Assembly (NCBI RefSeq): GCF_001661265.1
Contig: NW_017566992.1
Coordinates: 527,514-591,513, forward strand
From: Saitoella complicata NRRL Y-17804
Lineage: Eukaryota; Ascomycota; Saitoellomycetes; Saitoellales; Saitoellaceae
Direction: 5' to 3'
DNA: 64,000 nucleotides
Shown here: piece after piece, positions 21,029-33,487 of the stretch
Numbering within the stretch: the first letter of the stretch is position 1
Layout of the letters: the number at the start of each line of letters is the position of its first letter
Notes under the pieces: model-generated
Database searches by the model: none
What the model saw: only the letters and a program-made list of their open reading frames with translations
What the model was told of the DNA's origin: nothing
Position numbers and translations under genes: made by a program

Positions 21029-23135
21029 ATGGAAGGCGGAGGGCCTTCATACAATAACTATCCCTCAATCGAGGCCGAGGAAGAGGAACGGAGAAGGCAG
21101 CAGCAATTACAGGCTCCGTATTCACAACGACAACAACCACCGCCGTCGTATTCATCACCCGCGACTGCGCACCAGCATCCGTCGCAACCGCCGCCTCCGT
21201 CAGTACCCCCACATCCTGCACAAGCAATGACGCCCGTCCACGGTCCTCGACGAAGGAGTGAGGGTGCGCTGGCGCCTGTAGCTGTCCCGGCTGGGTATCC
21301 ACTCCCGCCTATTAACCCCTTCCACGGAGTCCCACATTCACTGGACGAACAACGGCAATGGCAACAGCAGCAACAACATGCGCCGCCCCACGAAGCACGA
21401 CCACCCTACAACCCACAGAACCCGCTCGAACACCGGTATCCGCCTCCGCCGCCACTCCCTGCGCAGCAAATTCCGGGTGGGATGGTTCAGACGGCACATA
21501 CGCAGTCACTCACACAGCGTGCTGCGCCGAGGCAGAGGACGGCTGTTGCGTGTCGGTATTGTCGGCGACGAAAGGTGTGTATATGCTCCCCAATCTCCCA
21601 CTTGCCCGGAGTAAATGCTAATTTATTTTTATCAGATCCGCTGTTCAGGCTTCTTGACCTCCGCCGACGGCCGCTGCCAAAACTGTATTCGCCTAGACCA
21701 AGAATGCGTGTTCACTCCCGTTGCCGCAAACGTCGCGGATATCCATATCGCGCAGCATACACCCCCGTCATACCAGCATCCACACCCCCATCAGCAGGGT
21801 GGGTATCCCCCGCCGCCGCAGATGCCGCAGCAGGGCCATTTACCGCATTCGAGGAGTATGTCGAGTGTGTATCCTGGATCTGGGCCGGGGCCTGAGAATG
21901 TCACGCCGCAGCGGGGGTATTATGACAATGAATACCCCCAGTCACCGTCTACCGCACCTGGTCCTCCTCCACGCCATCGAGGATCCGCTTCCTCCGGGTG
22001 GTCACAACCCCAACCCGCACCCCCATCTCAACCACCCCCTACCGAAACACCCATCCCACTCCCCGTGTATGCTCAACACAAAATACAACGATCACATGAA
22101 TACGCCTCGTCATGGCCTGAACGGACGACGCCGGCTGGTGCACCGTATCCACGGAGGAGCTATCCAAGTAGTCCGCCAAGACGTGTGGAAAGTCCGAGAG
22201 GAGGTGGATATGCGGGACATGGGTCGTACGGTGGGGCTGGGGAGTATAGTTATGCTGCCGGGCAAGGACCTGAAAGACAGCAGGCGCAAGGTAATGGAGG
22301 ACCAGGACAGGGGCTTTACCCTCCAGAATATCAGTGGCGACAGCCATCGTACGGTGGTCATCCCACGCATCAGGGCTCGGCGAGTCCGGATCCGCGAGCT
22401 TATGCTTCGCAGCCACAACATCCTTTACCACCTCCGGCGACAGCACCACCTGCATCGGCAAGGAGAGAGGGGGAGGGACCATTGGCGTTGTTGAGTCGTG
22501 CAGCGGAACGGGAGAGGTATCAAACTCCTGTACAGCCTCCCGCTCCTCCACCATCTCTTCCTCCCCCAACTACTTCTCCTCCTAGAATATCGAGCGTGGA
22601 ATCGAGGCAACCGAGTCGAGTCCTTCCCGTCCTTCCCAGCATCCGCACCGAGTTCGCAGCCCCAATGCCTCCTGGCCCAACATCGGGCTCAGGTTCGAAT
22701 TTAAGTCCGGGCTCGAGAGGGGATGGGGAGGTACAGGGACCTAGGAGTGCGACTGCGATGAGTGCCACGTCCACGGCGGATAGGAGTCCGGTTACGCCTG
22801 CTGTGCTTCCCGCTCTCGTAGGCGCGGAACGGAGTCTGAGTCCGACTTTGCGGCCGATGCAATCATCCCCATCTCTCGTAGGTGAAAGGGTCGGGTCTGC
22901 TGCGCCGAGTCCTTCGAGGCCGATGACTGCTGGTAGTGGTACAGCTGGTGCTGAACGGAGCGTGAGTCCCACGGGGGGTGTGAGTGGAGGAGACGCCGGC
23001 CCAGGGTTGAGACTACCACAGTTGCAGCCGGTACAGAGGACTGCGGCGGATATTGGGATGTTGGCGTTGTTGAGTCCGGATCCGGGACCGGGGGTGAGGA
23101 GTCCGAAGAAGAAGGATGTTGAGGAGTGGACGTGA
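21029..23135 (+). CDS. Zn2Cys6 fungal transcription factor
   Basis: Exons 21029-21574 and 21636-23135 (61-nt intron) give 681 residues. Splicing assembles one Zn(II)2Cys6 cluster: Cys175, Cys178, Cys185, Cys196, Cys199 and Cys206, with spacing C-x2-C-x6-C-x10-C-x2-C-x6-C and the basic RRRK patch at the intron junction. The intron thus splits the DNA-binding domain between the second and third cysteines. Everything else is disordered and rich in Pro, Gln, Ser and Gly. I see no fungal-specific middle homology region. Upstream, 89 further codons stay open to 20762; the Met at 21029 (MEGGGPSYNN) is preferred because the extension is Arg/Ser-rich and leader-like. It should be a nuclear DNA-binding regulator; its targets are unknown. 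Confidence 0.88.
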
Positions 23136-24016
23136 AAAGAATACGGTGTGATGTTTTTGAGAGTGCATTTGGAAAAGCGAGCGTCATGGCGATTGCGATT
23201 GAGTACAAGAGGAGGAGAGTATGAGTATACAAGATGAGGTGCATCCCACTATATGGGTTATCAGCAAAGGAAAAAGCGAAGCGAAGATGATGGGAAATGA
23301 AATCATCGAGGCGTTTGGAGTTTGCAGTTTGTCGTCATGGAAGTTGGATCCGCGGACATCATCGAGTATAGCAATGGACAACATGAACAGCTGATACCCT
23401 TTCTCCGTAGACTCTGCAAACATATTAAGTCATCAGTATACTTCCCACGCGAGATTGACTCCGTACTATTACTTACTTCACACGTTCATTTTAATTAACG
23501 TTTGACGGGAAGTGCAAGTTGCCGCTTCCCGAGACATGCAGTTATCGTACGTGCGGTGTTTTCGATCGCGAAGGAACGCAGTTTGGCAGAGGTGCAGTCG
23601 GGATCGAGGATCTGATAAGATGCCCTCCTCCTCTTATCTAACAAACTTTGAAGGAGGTGTAGTTGGATGCCAAATCTTGCTCAATTGACGTGAGAATGCA
23701 CTGTTTCATTTTGCTGTTGCTATTGCAATTGGGGGGGTTGACATGGGCGAGGGTGCGTGTTTCGAGATTAAGGTTTGAAACTCTCGGGCCCCACCCTGAG
23801 CACAGGACGTCTGACAGCAGTCGGGACAGAGATGGCAGTACGAGCCGGAGGCAATTTAGCCTTGCGAGCTCCTTTTTCATTGTCCTAACGGAACTCTCGA
23901 TTGGGTCTTTCCCTTCCTTCTCTCGGCATCGGTACCACGTCTTGACCATTGACACGGACGACTATTGACGTTGCAGTTCAGCTCGACTACTGGCAGTTCG
24001 ATTGTCTCGGAAGGAG
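23136..24016. other. intergenic region
   Basis: No gene is seen in the 0.9 kb between the Zn2Cys6 factor and the next gene. CAATTG copies occur at 23682 (as CAATTGACG) and 23726, within 340 bp of the next start codon. Confidence 0.6.
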
Positions 24017-27000
24017 ATGTACCAACGAGGTTACGGACAACCACCGCCCGTTCCGAGTCCGCAACGAGGCGGCTCGGAGTATTCGGATTACGTTAATGGT
24101 AGCGGAAGGTCACAAGGCTCCTTGAGTCCGCAACAATTCATCGGTGCTGGGAATGTCAACATTTACGCCCTCTCCCACCCGCGAAATCACGCTCAGCAAC
24201 AGCAATTGCAGCAGAGCATGGGAATGCCATCTCGTATGGCCATGGGTACCTCTTCACCTTTTTAAGTTCGAACCTGGAGCAGAACTAAGACGATGACGTA
24301 CAGCCCCCAAACACCAACACATCCAATACACCTCCACCCCCACCCCCTCCGACATGCGTCCAATGACAACAGCCTCAGCCCACTCCAACGGAACCGTGAC
24401 AACCACCGCCTCCACCTCCCGCCGCGGCGGTACAATGGGCAGCCTCAACCCCCTAAAGGCCTTCCGCCGCGCAACCAACGGCTCCAATTTCGGACCAGAT
24501 GCGGAGGTAGAGCCGAGTCCGCCGAGTACTGGGTATAGCATTCAGCAGGGAGGCTATTCGGCGGTCAGCCCGGGAGCGCTGAGGGAGCAGAAGACCAGGG
24601 TTGGGAATAGGTATATTGCGATTAATACGGGGTATGGCGGTGGGCATGGCGGGGGTGAGAGGGGGTGTGATTCGCCGACGATGCCGAGTATGAGTTTGAG
24701 GCATCAGGTTCAGGGTAGCTATGGTCACGGCGGCGGAGGAGGGTATGCGCGTGGACCTAGTCGTCAAAGCGATGTCGACTCTATCTTGGGTTCGGAGTCG
24801 TACTATGGGTCTAGGGATGCGAGAGGGTATGAGGCATCTCTTGCAACGAGGGATGCGTTGTTGGATGAGCATGGGCATAGTGAGTGTGGAGCGTTTGGGG
24901 AGGAAGAGGAGACTTTTGCGCATGGGAATGAGGATGGAGGGGAGAGTAGGAGTGTTCAGTTGGATGTTGAGGAGTATGTCGGGAGTATGGTACCTTCTCT
25001 CTCCGGTGTCGGTACCTCCATCTATGGTCATGGCCACCAGCACCAACACGGGCAAGTGGGAAGTTCGGCCTTTTCGGTGAGGAGTGGACCGAGGCGACGC
25101 GAGAGTTTTCATTCGGGCATGACGACGTCGACGCAGCGCTCGAGGGATGCGAGGGAGGAGAGGTTACAGAGGAATTTGATTGATGATCTGTATACGCCGG
25201 AGGAGGAGGAGGAGGTTTTCGTTACGGGGTGTGCGGATGAGAATGATCTCATTGATGCTGTCGAAACATTCACGTCCAATGCGAATGAGGCGCAGGACGA
25301 GGGTCTCGACCCTGGGATTTTCTCGCATATCGTCCTGAGTCAACCTGATGTCGGACATGGGCACGGCTCGGTGTCGAGTAAGGCGGGAAGTGTGCATGGG
25401 AGCGTGATGTCCGACGACTCCTCCCCCATCGTCTTCGGAATCGCACCCGTGAGTATCCGCGCCTCCCCGCATCTGAGGGCACAGCAGAGTATGGAGAGTG
25501 TCTCCACCCGTCGCTCAGACCTAGCACCCTCCATCATCTCTGCCCGTCAAGTCCAGGTCCAGAGAGCGGCTCCACTTCCCACGCCGCCCCTCTCCACCCA
25601 CGCACAAGAGGTGGCCATGGGTTCTGGGAAGACGGGTGCACGCGGTTTGGTTATTGGCGGGCATGGACAGATGCAGAAGCCGAGGAGGGATGCGTCTGAG
25701 GGGAGTCCCGTGTTGTCGCCTGCTTTGTCGTCTGTATCGGGGATGAGTGGACATAGCCAGATGGGGTCTTCGGTTGGGCGTGTGATGGGGAGAACTGCTG
25801 GGCATGCGCCGACGTCGCCGGCTAGGGTTGCGCCGAAAGCCCCTGCTCCGGTTTTGTCGCAGCCTCCTATGCCGTTCGTGCCGCCGAGGCCGCCAAATGA
25901 TACCGGTGCGGCTGTGAAGAGTGCTCAGGTATCGAATTTGAATTCGTTGAAGACACCGCCGCACCCGCAGACGCCTGGGTCGAGGATGCGTCGTCCCTCC
26001 AAAGCGGAGTTATCGCCTTCCACGCCTGTCCACCCGCCTCCGCCTAAGCGTGCGCCGCCGAAGGTTACGTTGATTACGCATGAGGCGTTTGAGAAGAGGG
26101 GTCTGCCGAAGTATAAACAGCAATCTGGGTCGGTGCGCGACAAGAGTTCGGGTTCAAAGAGGGGCAAGACGAACGCAGATGAGGATAGGAAGTTAGAGGA
26201 GGCGTTGAGGTTGTTGTCTGACGACGTGGAGGGGTTGACTGCGAAGAAAAACTCCCCCAAGAGCAAGAAAGCTGCTCCCGCCGAAGATGAGGGTGACGAT
26301 TCGGATATGGTCGTTAACCCAACCAGCGGCGAAGAAGGCGACGACGACACCACAGACGAGACCAAGGAGAAGGAGATTAGGAGCGCGGTCGTTATGATTG
26401 AGGAGACGGAGTGGGATGGGAAGGCGTTTGGGGGCGAGGTGTGTCTTATGCCGGGTTTGAGTGCGGCGGAGTTGTTGAATAGTATGCCTGAGCCGCCGTC
26501 GTCACCTGAGGCCGTTGTTGCTCCGGCTCCGGCTGCAGCTGCAGCTGCTGAGAAGGAGAAGGCGGAGGTGGTGGCCAGGGAGGTGAGTCCGAAGGTTGTG
26601 AAGGATGCGGGGATGCCGCCGAGGAGCACGACGCCAGTGCCGCCGTTACCGAAGTTGCCTGTGCCGTCTACACCGAAACATAACCTGCCTACTCCGGCGA
26701 TGTCGCCAATCGCACCTACCAACACCGCAGCAGCTCCTTCCTCGCCCGCGACGCTCGCACCTCCAGCGACAGCAGGCCTCCTCCCTCCGCCTACCGCTGC
26801 TGCCCCGCCGCCTACTGCAACCGCACTCTCTCTCCCAGCCGGAGCAGCCGCTATAGCGAGTGCGCTCGGTCAACCGCAGGGCGATAATATGGAGTCAAGG
26901 ATGAAGGCGCTTGAGGAGAGGAATTGGATCTTGGAGCAGGCGTTGAAATTGTTGATGACCAACGGGCAGGGGGTGCCTGGGATGCCTCAGCAGGGTGGTG

Positions 27001-27023
27001 CGTTTGCTTCTGGAGGACAGTAA
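24017..27023 (+). CDS. large disordered protein with C-terminal coiled coil, unknown
   Basis: Exons 24017-24245 and 24304-27023 (58-nt intron GTACCT..ACAG with an AACTAAG branch-like site) join in phase to 982 residues. No catalytic or DNA-binding domain is recognisable. The protein is Ser/Gly/Pro-rich, with repeated SP and TP pairs that could be kinase targets, a basic GSLNPLKAFRRATNG near the N terminus, a Lys/Glu/Asp-rich acidic stretch around residues 610-690, a Pro/Ala-rich run, and a short amphipathic helix near the C terminus (MESRMKALEERNWILEQALK) that looks like a coiled-coil dimerisation element. This layout suits a scaffold or polarity protein, but that is a guess. The gene precedes SEN1 on the same strand and ends 412 bp before it. 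Confidence 0.75.
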
Positions 27024-27342
27024 GATGGGGGGATGGGAATGTTGCTGGATATATCGTGGATTTACTTTGGAATTTCATCGCTTACTGGGGTGGACATGGA
27101 GTTTCATCAGGTTGCTTATTGTGCATTACGTTGTGGGTGGTATCGATATGGAGAACGCGTCATAGCTATAGCTCGAGTGACTTTTTCTGAACCAACACAG
27201 GTTGCTTAGTACAAACAAGTCTTCCATGATTATTATCCCAGGCTAGCATAAGCTCTGGCCATTTCCCTTGATGTCGGTTGCCCGGTGAACCACCACCACG
27301 CAGGTCCCATTGCACGTAAATACGTATTTGACTTTGTACGTG

Positions 27343-27343
<1 letters not shown>

Positions 27344-27399
<56 letters not shown>
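27344..27399. repeat. heptanucleotide tandem repeat (GAGCACT)8
   Basis: Eight perfect head-to-tail copies of GAGCACT, followed by a ninth imperfect copy GAGCATT (27400-27406), end 29 nt upstream of the SEN1 start codon. The array must therefore lie in the 5' leader or core promoter of SEN1. The copies are identical, which suggests recent slippage or selection. Confidence 0.95.
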
Positions 27400-27404
<5 letters not shown>

Positions 27405-27435
27405 TTCACTCCACACCATCAGAGCTTGCTCCAAA

Positions 27436-30400
27436 ATGGCAAACAGTGAAGGTGCCTTTCAGGTCTCCCAAGAGCTGAAAGATCTGGAGCGTTACATCGA
27501 CGAACATGCTGCCGATCCGCAGGCGGACGCCACGATTGACCGGTGCTGTGCCTATATCACGGCCCTGCCTGCCAGTGTTCACTTGTTTTGCGAGAGGAGA
27601 CTTCGAAAAGTGATGACCAATTGCCTTTACGTCTTTTCCAGCCCGAAGCGACTAGGTGCGGCCGGTGATAACGCATTCTTGACGAGAGTGGCGGATAGTG
27701 TCAGGAATTGCCATAACTGTGTGCCCGAATACGTCGAGACGAAAGAGGCATTTAGAAAATCATTAGTGCTCGCAGGGTAGATCTTCACCGTAGCATTCAC
27801 TTTGCCCTTTAGACTTTTGCTAATTGTTGCTCGTGTGCAGTTTTGAGCAAGATGGCATCGAAGCCACGATGGAGTCCGTCATTAACTGGGATAAGAATCG
27901 ACTACGGAATCACCTATACAACGAAGCACGACGGCTACCACCGCTGACCTCGGCGGAACAGAGGGGTGATCAAGGACCGTGGCAGTGCGCGATTTACGAG
28001 TGTCTCTGTGTTCCACAGTACTTGATCTCACAAGAACTTTATGAGCCGTTCGTGGAGTGTTTTATTGCTGTTAAACCGTTTTTGCGGTTCAAGGATGGGC
28101 TTTTGGGGGGGATGGTGGAGTTGTTGTATGAGAGGCATCCGCATTTACGGAGGTGGGCGATCAAGTCCTTGACTTATCTCGCGGATTCTATCCAGACTGG
28201 AAAAGACACGCCGATCAAGCCCGATACATTCAACAAGATCGCTAAAGGCTCGTTCTTCCGGGCTCTACAGCGCTTCATGGATGGACCTCCCGACCCAGGA
28301 CTCGACGGGAATCTCGTTTTCTGGAACGGAACTGCGGTTCTTATCAACCTCTTCGACAAAAGCACTGTCATTGACTCTATTTTGGGCGAGAGATGGGATA
28401 TCATCAACTTCACCTGTTCGAGACTCCCACAAGACGGCCCACACCTAGTCGCCGTAATCCGATGCTTCACAGCCCTCGTCAAAAATCTCGGTACGGATTT
28501 CTGGCTCCGTGTCCACCCTCCACAACAAGGTACTTGTATCGAGTTGATCCTCAATAGCTCAGCATTGTTGGATTGGTTGATGAACATCGACGGTCCACAA
28601 GATCTGGATTGGATCTACCACCAGAAGCAGAAAGAGAAGGAGCAGAGAGACAAGGAGCTATTGGGGTGGACTGATCCACTCGCTTGGATCCCCTACCTCA
28701 TCACGAACGCGAAAGCGTCGAACAAGCGATTATTCTGCGACCGTATCATGCCTGTCGTGCTTGGAAGCTTGCCAAAGACCCCGAATTTGCCGGTGAATGC
28801 TAGAGCGAAATGTTTGGAGGAGGGGCTGAGCGTGATGAGGACAGTTATGGCTGAGGCAAGCGAGATGTATCATATTGAGAGTGAGGTGCATAGTATTATG
28901 CAGCAGGAGATTCGACAAATCGGTGATGCGAATGCTGCGGTTATCATCGAGGAAGCATTCTCTAAACTTTACCTCACGAATGAGCGGTGGGTCACCATCC
29001 ATGGGGATGCGTGCAAGATCATCGAGTTGTGCGCCGAGATGGATTGTAAGCGACTCAAACATGAATACAAAGGCGTTACGGAGGGGAATTCGGCACCGAG
29101 TGTGTTGTATGGTTTCGAGCGTGGGATGGAGTCATTTTGGGAACCACTCTTAAGTGTTATCTCGGCTGATTCGCCGGAGATGTGTGCGATCGTACTCAAA
29201 GCTACGGCTTCGATTGCGTTTATGGAGGACCTCGCTAAACCAGCGGGAGGGGCTGGGAAGGCGAGCGAGAAGGAGGATATGTTCAGGAGGATTAGGAATT
29301 CGTTTCAGGAGATTATGCAGCAGATTCTGGAGAAGTTGAGTGGACTCGAATCACATCGTCTGAAAGAGGTGTTGGCGCATCCGGAGGCTGTGCATGCGTT
29401 GTTGCAGCTTACGGTTTCTGTGAATCAGTCGTTTCAGCAGGAAGCGATTGATATCGTCAAGCAGGCGAACGACGCAGCTAGTCGTGCGGAGGCTATCCAG
29501 GGGATGTTCACGACGTTCTTTGAGGGTACGTGTGAGGGGTTCACCAATGCCTTCGAGCAATTCTGTCATTACAAGCCGTTTCAGGCTGCGACGCGGGCTG
29601 TGTCGACGTTGGCAACGATTGTGGAGGTGCTTACGTCTCCGGGGTCTGGGGTGTTGACGACGGATAAGGATTCTGTGGTGCGTTCGCAGGGGAATTTGCG
29701 GGCGCTGTATCACCTTTGGCAGGCGATGTGGAAGGCGTTGGATGTGTTGTTTTTGAATTGTGTAGCGTGGGCGGAGAAGATTGATCGTGATGTGATGGTT
29801 GATCTCATGCGTGATATGCTCGATTTGACGACGAATTTGCTGGATGGGTACACGGCGATAGACGAGGTGCTTTGTCATCTTGCGGATATGCCGACGACGG
29901 AGGCGTCGCGTGGGAAGACGTGTGTGACGTTGCCGGAGGATATGGCTGTTCCGCTCAAAGCCATTGCGAACTGGCTTCGTCTTAACGATGAGTATCTGCT
30001 GCGTAATGCGGTCAGTGTGCTTTGCAGGATTCTGGGCAAGATGGCGCAGTACTCGATTATTATGGATCAAGGCGTCCATAAGTTGATCGATAAGGTCATT
30101 AGGAGTGCTGCGAAGAAGGGGAAGAACAACAACCTCTCGGAGGAGCAGGTGCAGGACTTGCGCATCGCTCTCAGCGAGCATTATCCGGAGCCTGAGGTTC
30201 CTGTAGCAGCACCGCCAAAGTCAAATGTGCCAGGCTCTACTACTTCGTCCAAGATTGACTTCAGCAAATGGCAGGCTAACGCTGGAAGTTCCTCTGCTGC
30301 ACCGATCAGCATCACTGATGACGATGTCCGGGTCCGACCCGTTGCGGGCCGGCCCGTCGATCCGAGAAAAGCACTCGGCGTCAAACCGACAGCAAAGCCG

Positions 30401-33400
30401 CAGGCGAGCGATGCAATTACCCGCCTGCGGCAAGAAATGGCAGCGAGCGCCAAACGGCCCATTCCTCACCCGCAGATACGCAAGCCCGTCGTAAAGAAAA
30501 ACGAAACACCTGGAAATTCTGACGACGAGAGTGATGAGGAAGGAGTGAAGGACAATGGTCTTTTTGCACTTGCTCAGGAGAGTAAGCCTGCTCCGGTGGT
30601 TAGGAAGCCGATTGAGAGGAGGCCGATTCAGATGATCAATATGCCCATGGCGAATAGGCCTAATGTTGATGATATGAGACGGCAACGCTTGAATGCTGAG
30701 AGGAATCTCCGAGCACGTCTTTCGCCTGATTTGTCGCCACTTCACCGGGCAATGTTGAAGTGGGATCCTCAGCATGCTGGTGATATGCCTCCCGACGCCG
30801 ACCGACAAAATTACCAGAAGGTTGCATCCACTTTTGCGACGGCTGACAGGTATAGTGCCACATTCCTGCCACTTTTCTTGCTTGAGGCATGGCAACAGAT
30901 TGTTAGATGCAAGGAAGAGAAGTTGGATCAGCCTTTCAAGTTCTTGATTCACAACCGTGCTTCGGTCGATGACTTTATCGACATCTTCGTCACTGTCTCG
31001 CACGATGCCTTCAAGGATACTCATCTCTCAGACACGGACGTCATGGCCATTTCTCAGATGCCTCAACCCTTCAAGAAGGACAAGGAAAACTTGGCTTGTC
31101 TCGCCAAGGTCCAGAGTACTACGAGGAAGAAGGATGTGGTCGAAGTTTGCTTGCGCTGTATCCCGCCGCCGGACATGCTGTCTTACATCCGTCCCAAGAT
31201 GGAGTTGTACGCAACGAAGCTATGGAATTTGACGCCTCTTCACCGTGAGTATGCTGCGCTCAGTGGTCTTCAGTACTACGACCTCGTCGACGATATCATC
31301 AAGGCTCGTATTCGACAGTCACCCAGGCCTACTCCTGAGCAGATTACGCGTGCCATGAAGACTTACAATCTCAACCAGCCTCAAGCTGCTGCCGTCCTTG
31401 GCGCCATCAGATCTCAGGGTTTCAGTCTGATTCAGGGTCCTCCTGGTACTGGTAAAACAAAGACCATTCTGGGTATCGTCGCTGCTTTCATGGCGGAAGG
31501 TCGTGCTAAAGGTCAGCGCATTGCTCTTCCTGGTCAGGTTCAGGGTGCTCCTCCGCCGCCACCGAAGATCATGATTTGTGCTCCTTCCAACGCTGCCGTC
31601 GATGAAATCGTCTTACGTCTCAAGGCTGGTATCTATGATGGTCAAGGAAAGCTTTACAAGCCTAACATTGTTCGTCTTGGTATGAGTGATGCGATCAACG
31701 CTGCCGTTAGAGATGTTACGCTCGAGGCTCTCGTTGATGACCAGCTCGAGGCATACATTGCCGCCGAAATCAACAAGAGTGGCGGACCTGTCAAGGATGC
31801 TACCAAGTTGCGCGATGAAATGAACCGGGTTGTGAAGGAGCGTGACGAGATCCGTGTTCAGATCGAGCAGGCTCGTGAGCATGGACAACTCACTTCCGAT
31901 CTTGAGTCTAGGTTGAAGGCTCTTACCACCCGCAAGAACAACCTTGGTCAAGCACTTGACGAGAGTCGTGATAAGCAGAGGGCGAACAACCGTGCAAAGG
32001 ATATTGCTCGTCGCAAGATCGAGTCTGACATCCTCGCTCATGCTGATGTCATCTGTGGTACCCTTTCTGGTTCCGGTCACGAAATGGTTGGACAGTTGTC
32101 TATCACCTTCGAGACCGTCATCATCGATGAGGCTGCCCAGTCCGTCGAGGTTAACGCATTAATTCCGTTGAAGTACGGATGTAAGCGTTGTATCCTCGTC
32201 GGAGATCCGAACCAGTTACCTCCTACGGTTTTGTCGCAGAAGGCATCGAGTTACGGGTATGATCAGTCTTTGTTCGTGCGTATGTATCAGCGTGCGCCTG
32301 AGTCTGTGCATCTTTTGTCCATTCAGTACCGTATGCACTCGGAAATCAGTCGATTTCCGTCGAAGACTTTCTACGACTCTCAGCTTATCGACGGTCCGAG
32401 CGTGGATAAACAGACCGCTCGTCCTTGGCATGCAAGTACGTTGTACACGCCCTACAGGTTCCTTAATGTCAAGGGGCGTGAACAGTTCGGTCGTGCACAC
32501 TCAGTGATGAACAAGATGGAAGTTCAAGCAGCTATGGATTTGTACGAGAAGATCGGGAACGAATTTTCCGAGATCGATTTTGATGGAAAGATCGGTATCG
32601 TTACGCCTTATCGTGGACAGATGCTCGCTCTGAAGGATGAATTCAAGAAGAAGTATGGACAGACCATCACCACGATCGTCGATTTCAACACCATTGACGG
32701 TTTCCAAGGTCAAGAAAAGGAAATCATTATCCTATCCTGTGTCCGTGCCGGGAGCGGTGAAAAGTCCATTGGTTTCTTGGCTGATGTCCGTCGTATGAAC
32801 GTCGCGCTCACGCGTGCGAAGGCGAGTATCTTTATTCTGGGTAACAGCGACCACCTCGGATCTAGCAACAGCAAACATTGGAGGATGTTGATTCAGGATG
32901 TCAAGGAGCGTGGGTTGTTGACGGATTTTACACCGGAGATGTTAAGGCAGCCTACGAGGACTGGAGCGAAGCCGGTGGTGGAGACTTCCGTGGTCAAGGC
33001 GGAGCCGGTGGTTAAGATGGAGGGACATGCGTATCCTATTTTGCCTATGGAGAATGTTGGTAGGGATAGCGCGAAGGATCTCACCACGGGAACCGAGAAG
33101 CATAAGGTTGAGGACGGGGAGGAGGGTCCAGCGGCTAAGAGGAGGAAGATGGGTACGGATCAGCTACCTGCCCCCGTCGCTAAGGCTCCCGCTCCCGCTC
33201 TGGCTACCGCCGTTGGGGACGTCCTCGATATGAGCATGTCCGAAGCTCCCGCTCCAGACACGAAGACCGCCAACGTCGTCGCCGAGGGCGCGGCAGCTCC
33301 TCAGGCCCCACCGGCTGTTGTCAGACCACCTCCGAGGACGGTCATGCCGCCGAGGAAGAAGGAGGAGTATAGCTTGGGTATATCGTCTCGTCCGACGAAC

Positions 33401-33487
33401 AAGCCAATTAACAGGCCTCTGAGGGCGACAGATGGCAAGGATCAAGCGACGGGGCCGCAGCCGGTGAATCGCGATCGGCAGGCGTAG
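27436..33487 (+). CDS. SEN1: SEN1 superfamily-1 RNA/DNA helicase
   Basis: Exons 27436-27776 and 27841-33487 (64-nt intron with a TTGCTAATTG branch region) give 1995 residues. Sen1 (senataxin) is a nuclear 5'-3' helicase that ends transcription of short RNAs, resolves R-loops and aids mRNA 3' processing. The first 1000 or so residues are a helical N-terminal domain (for example VINWDKNRLRNHLYNEARRL), then a disordered linker. The UPF1-like core spans about 1290-1740: motif I GPPGTGKTKT (about 1313), SNAAVDEIV (Ia), IIDEAAQ (II, about 1543), LVGDPNQLPPTV (III), QYRMHSEISRFPS (IV), VTPYRGQ, DGFQGQEKEIIILSCVRA (V) and RRMNVALTRAK (VI). A charged insertion with a coiled-coil character (about 1430-1500) fits the Sen1 'prong'. 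The C-terminal tail is disordered, with a KRRK nuclear signal. It is intact. Confidence 0.96.

Noticed and set aside
25925-26725. 266-codon minus-strand frame rich in Ser
   Set aside because: It is antisense to the 982-residue protein, whose spliced frame and codon pattern are better supported.
29351-30181. 276-codon minus-strand frame rich in Arg, His and Gln
   Set aside because: It is antisense to SEN1 and is explained by SEN1 codon usage.
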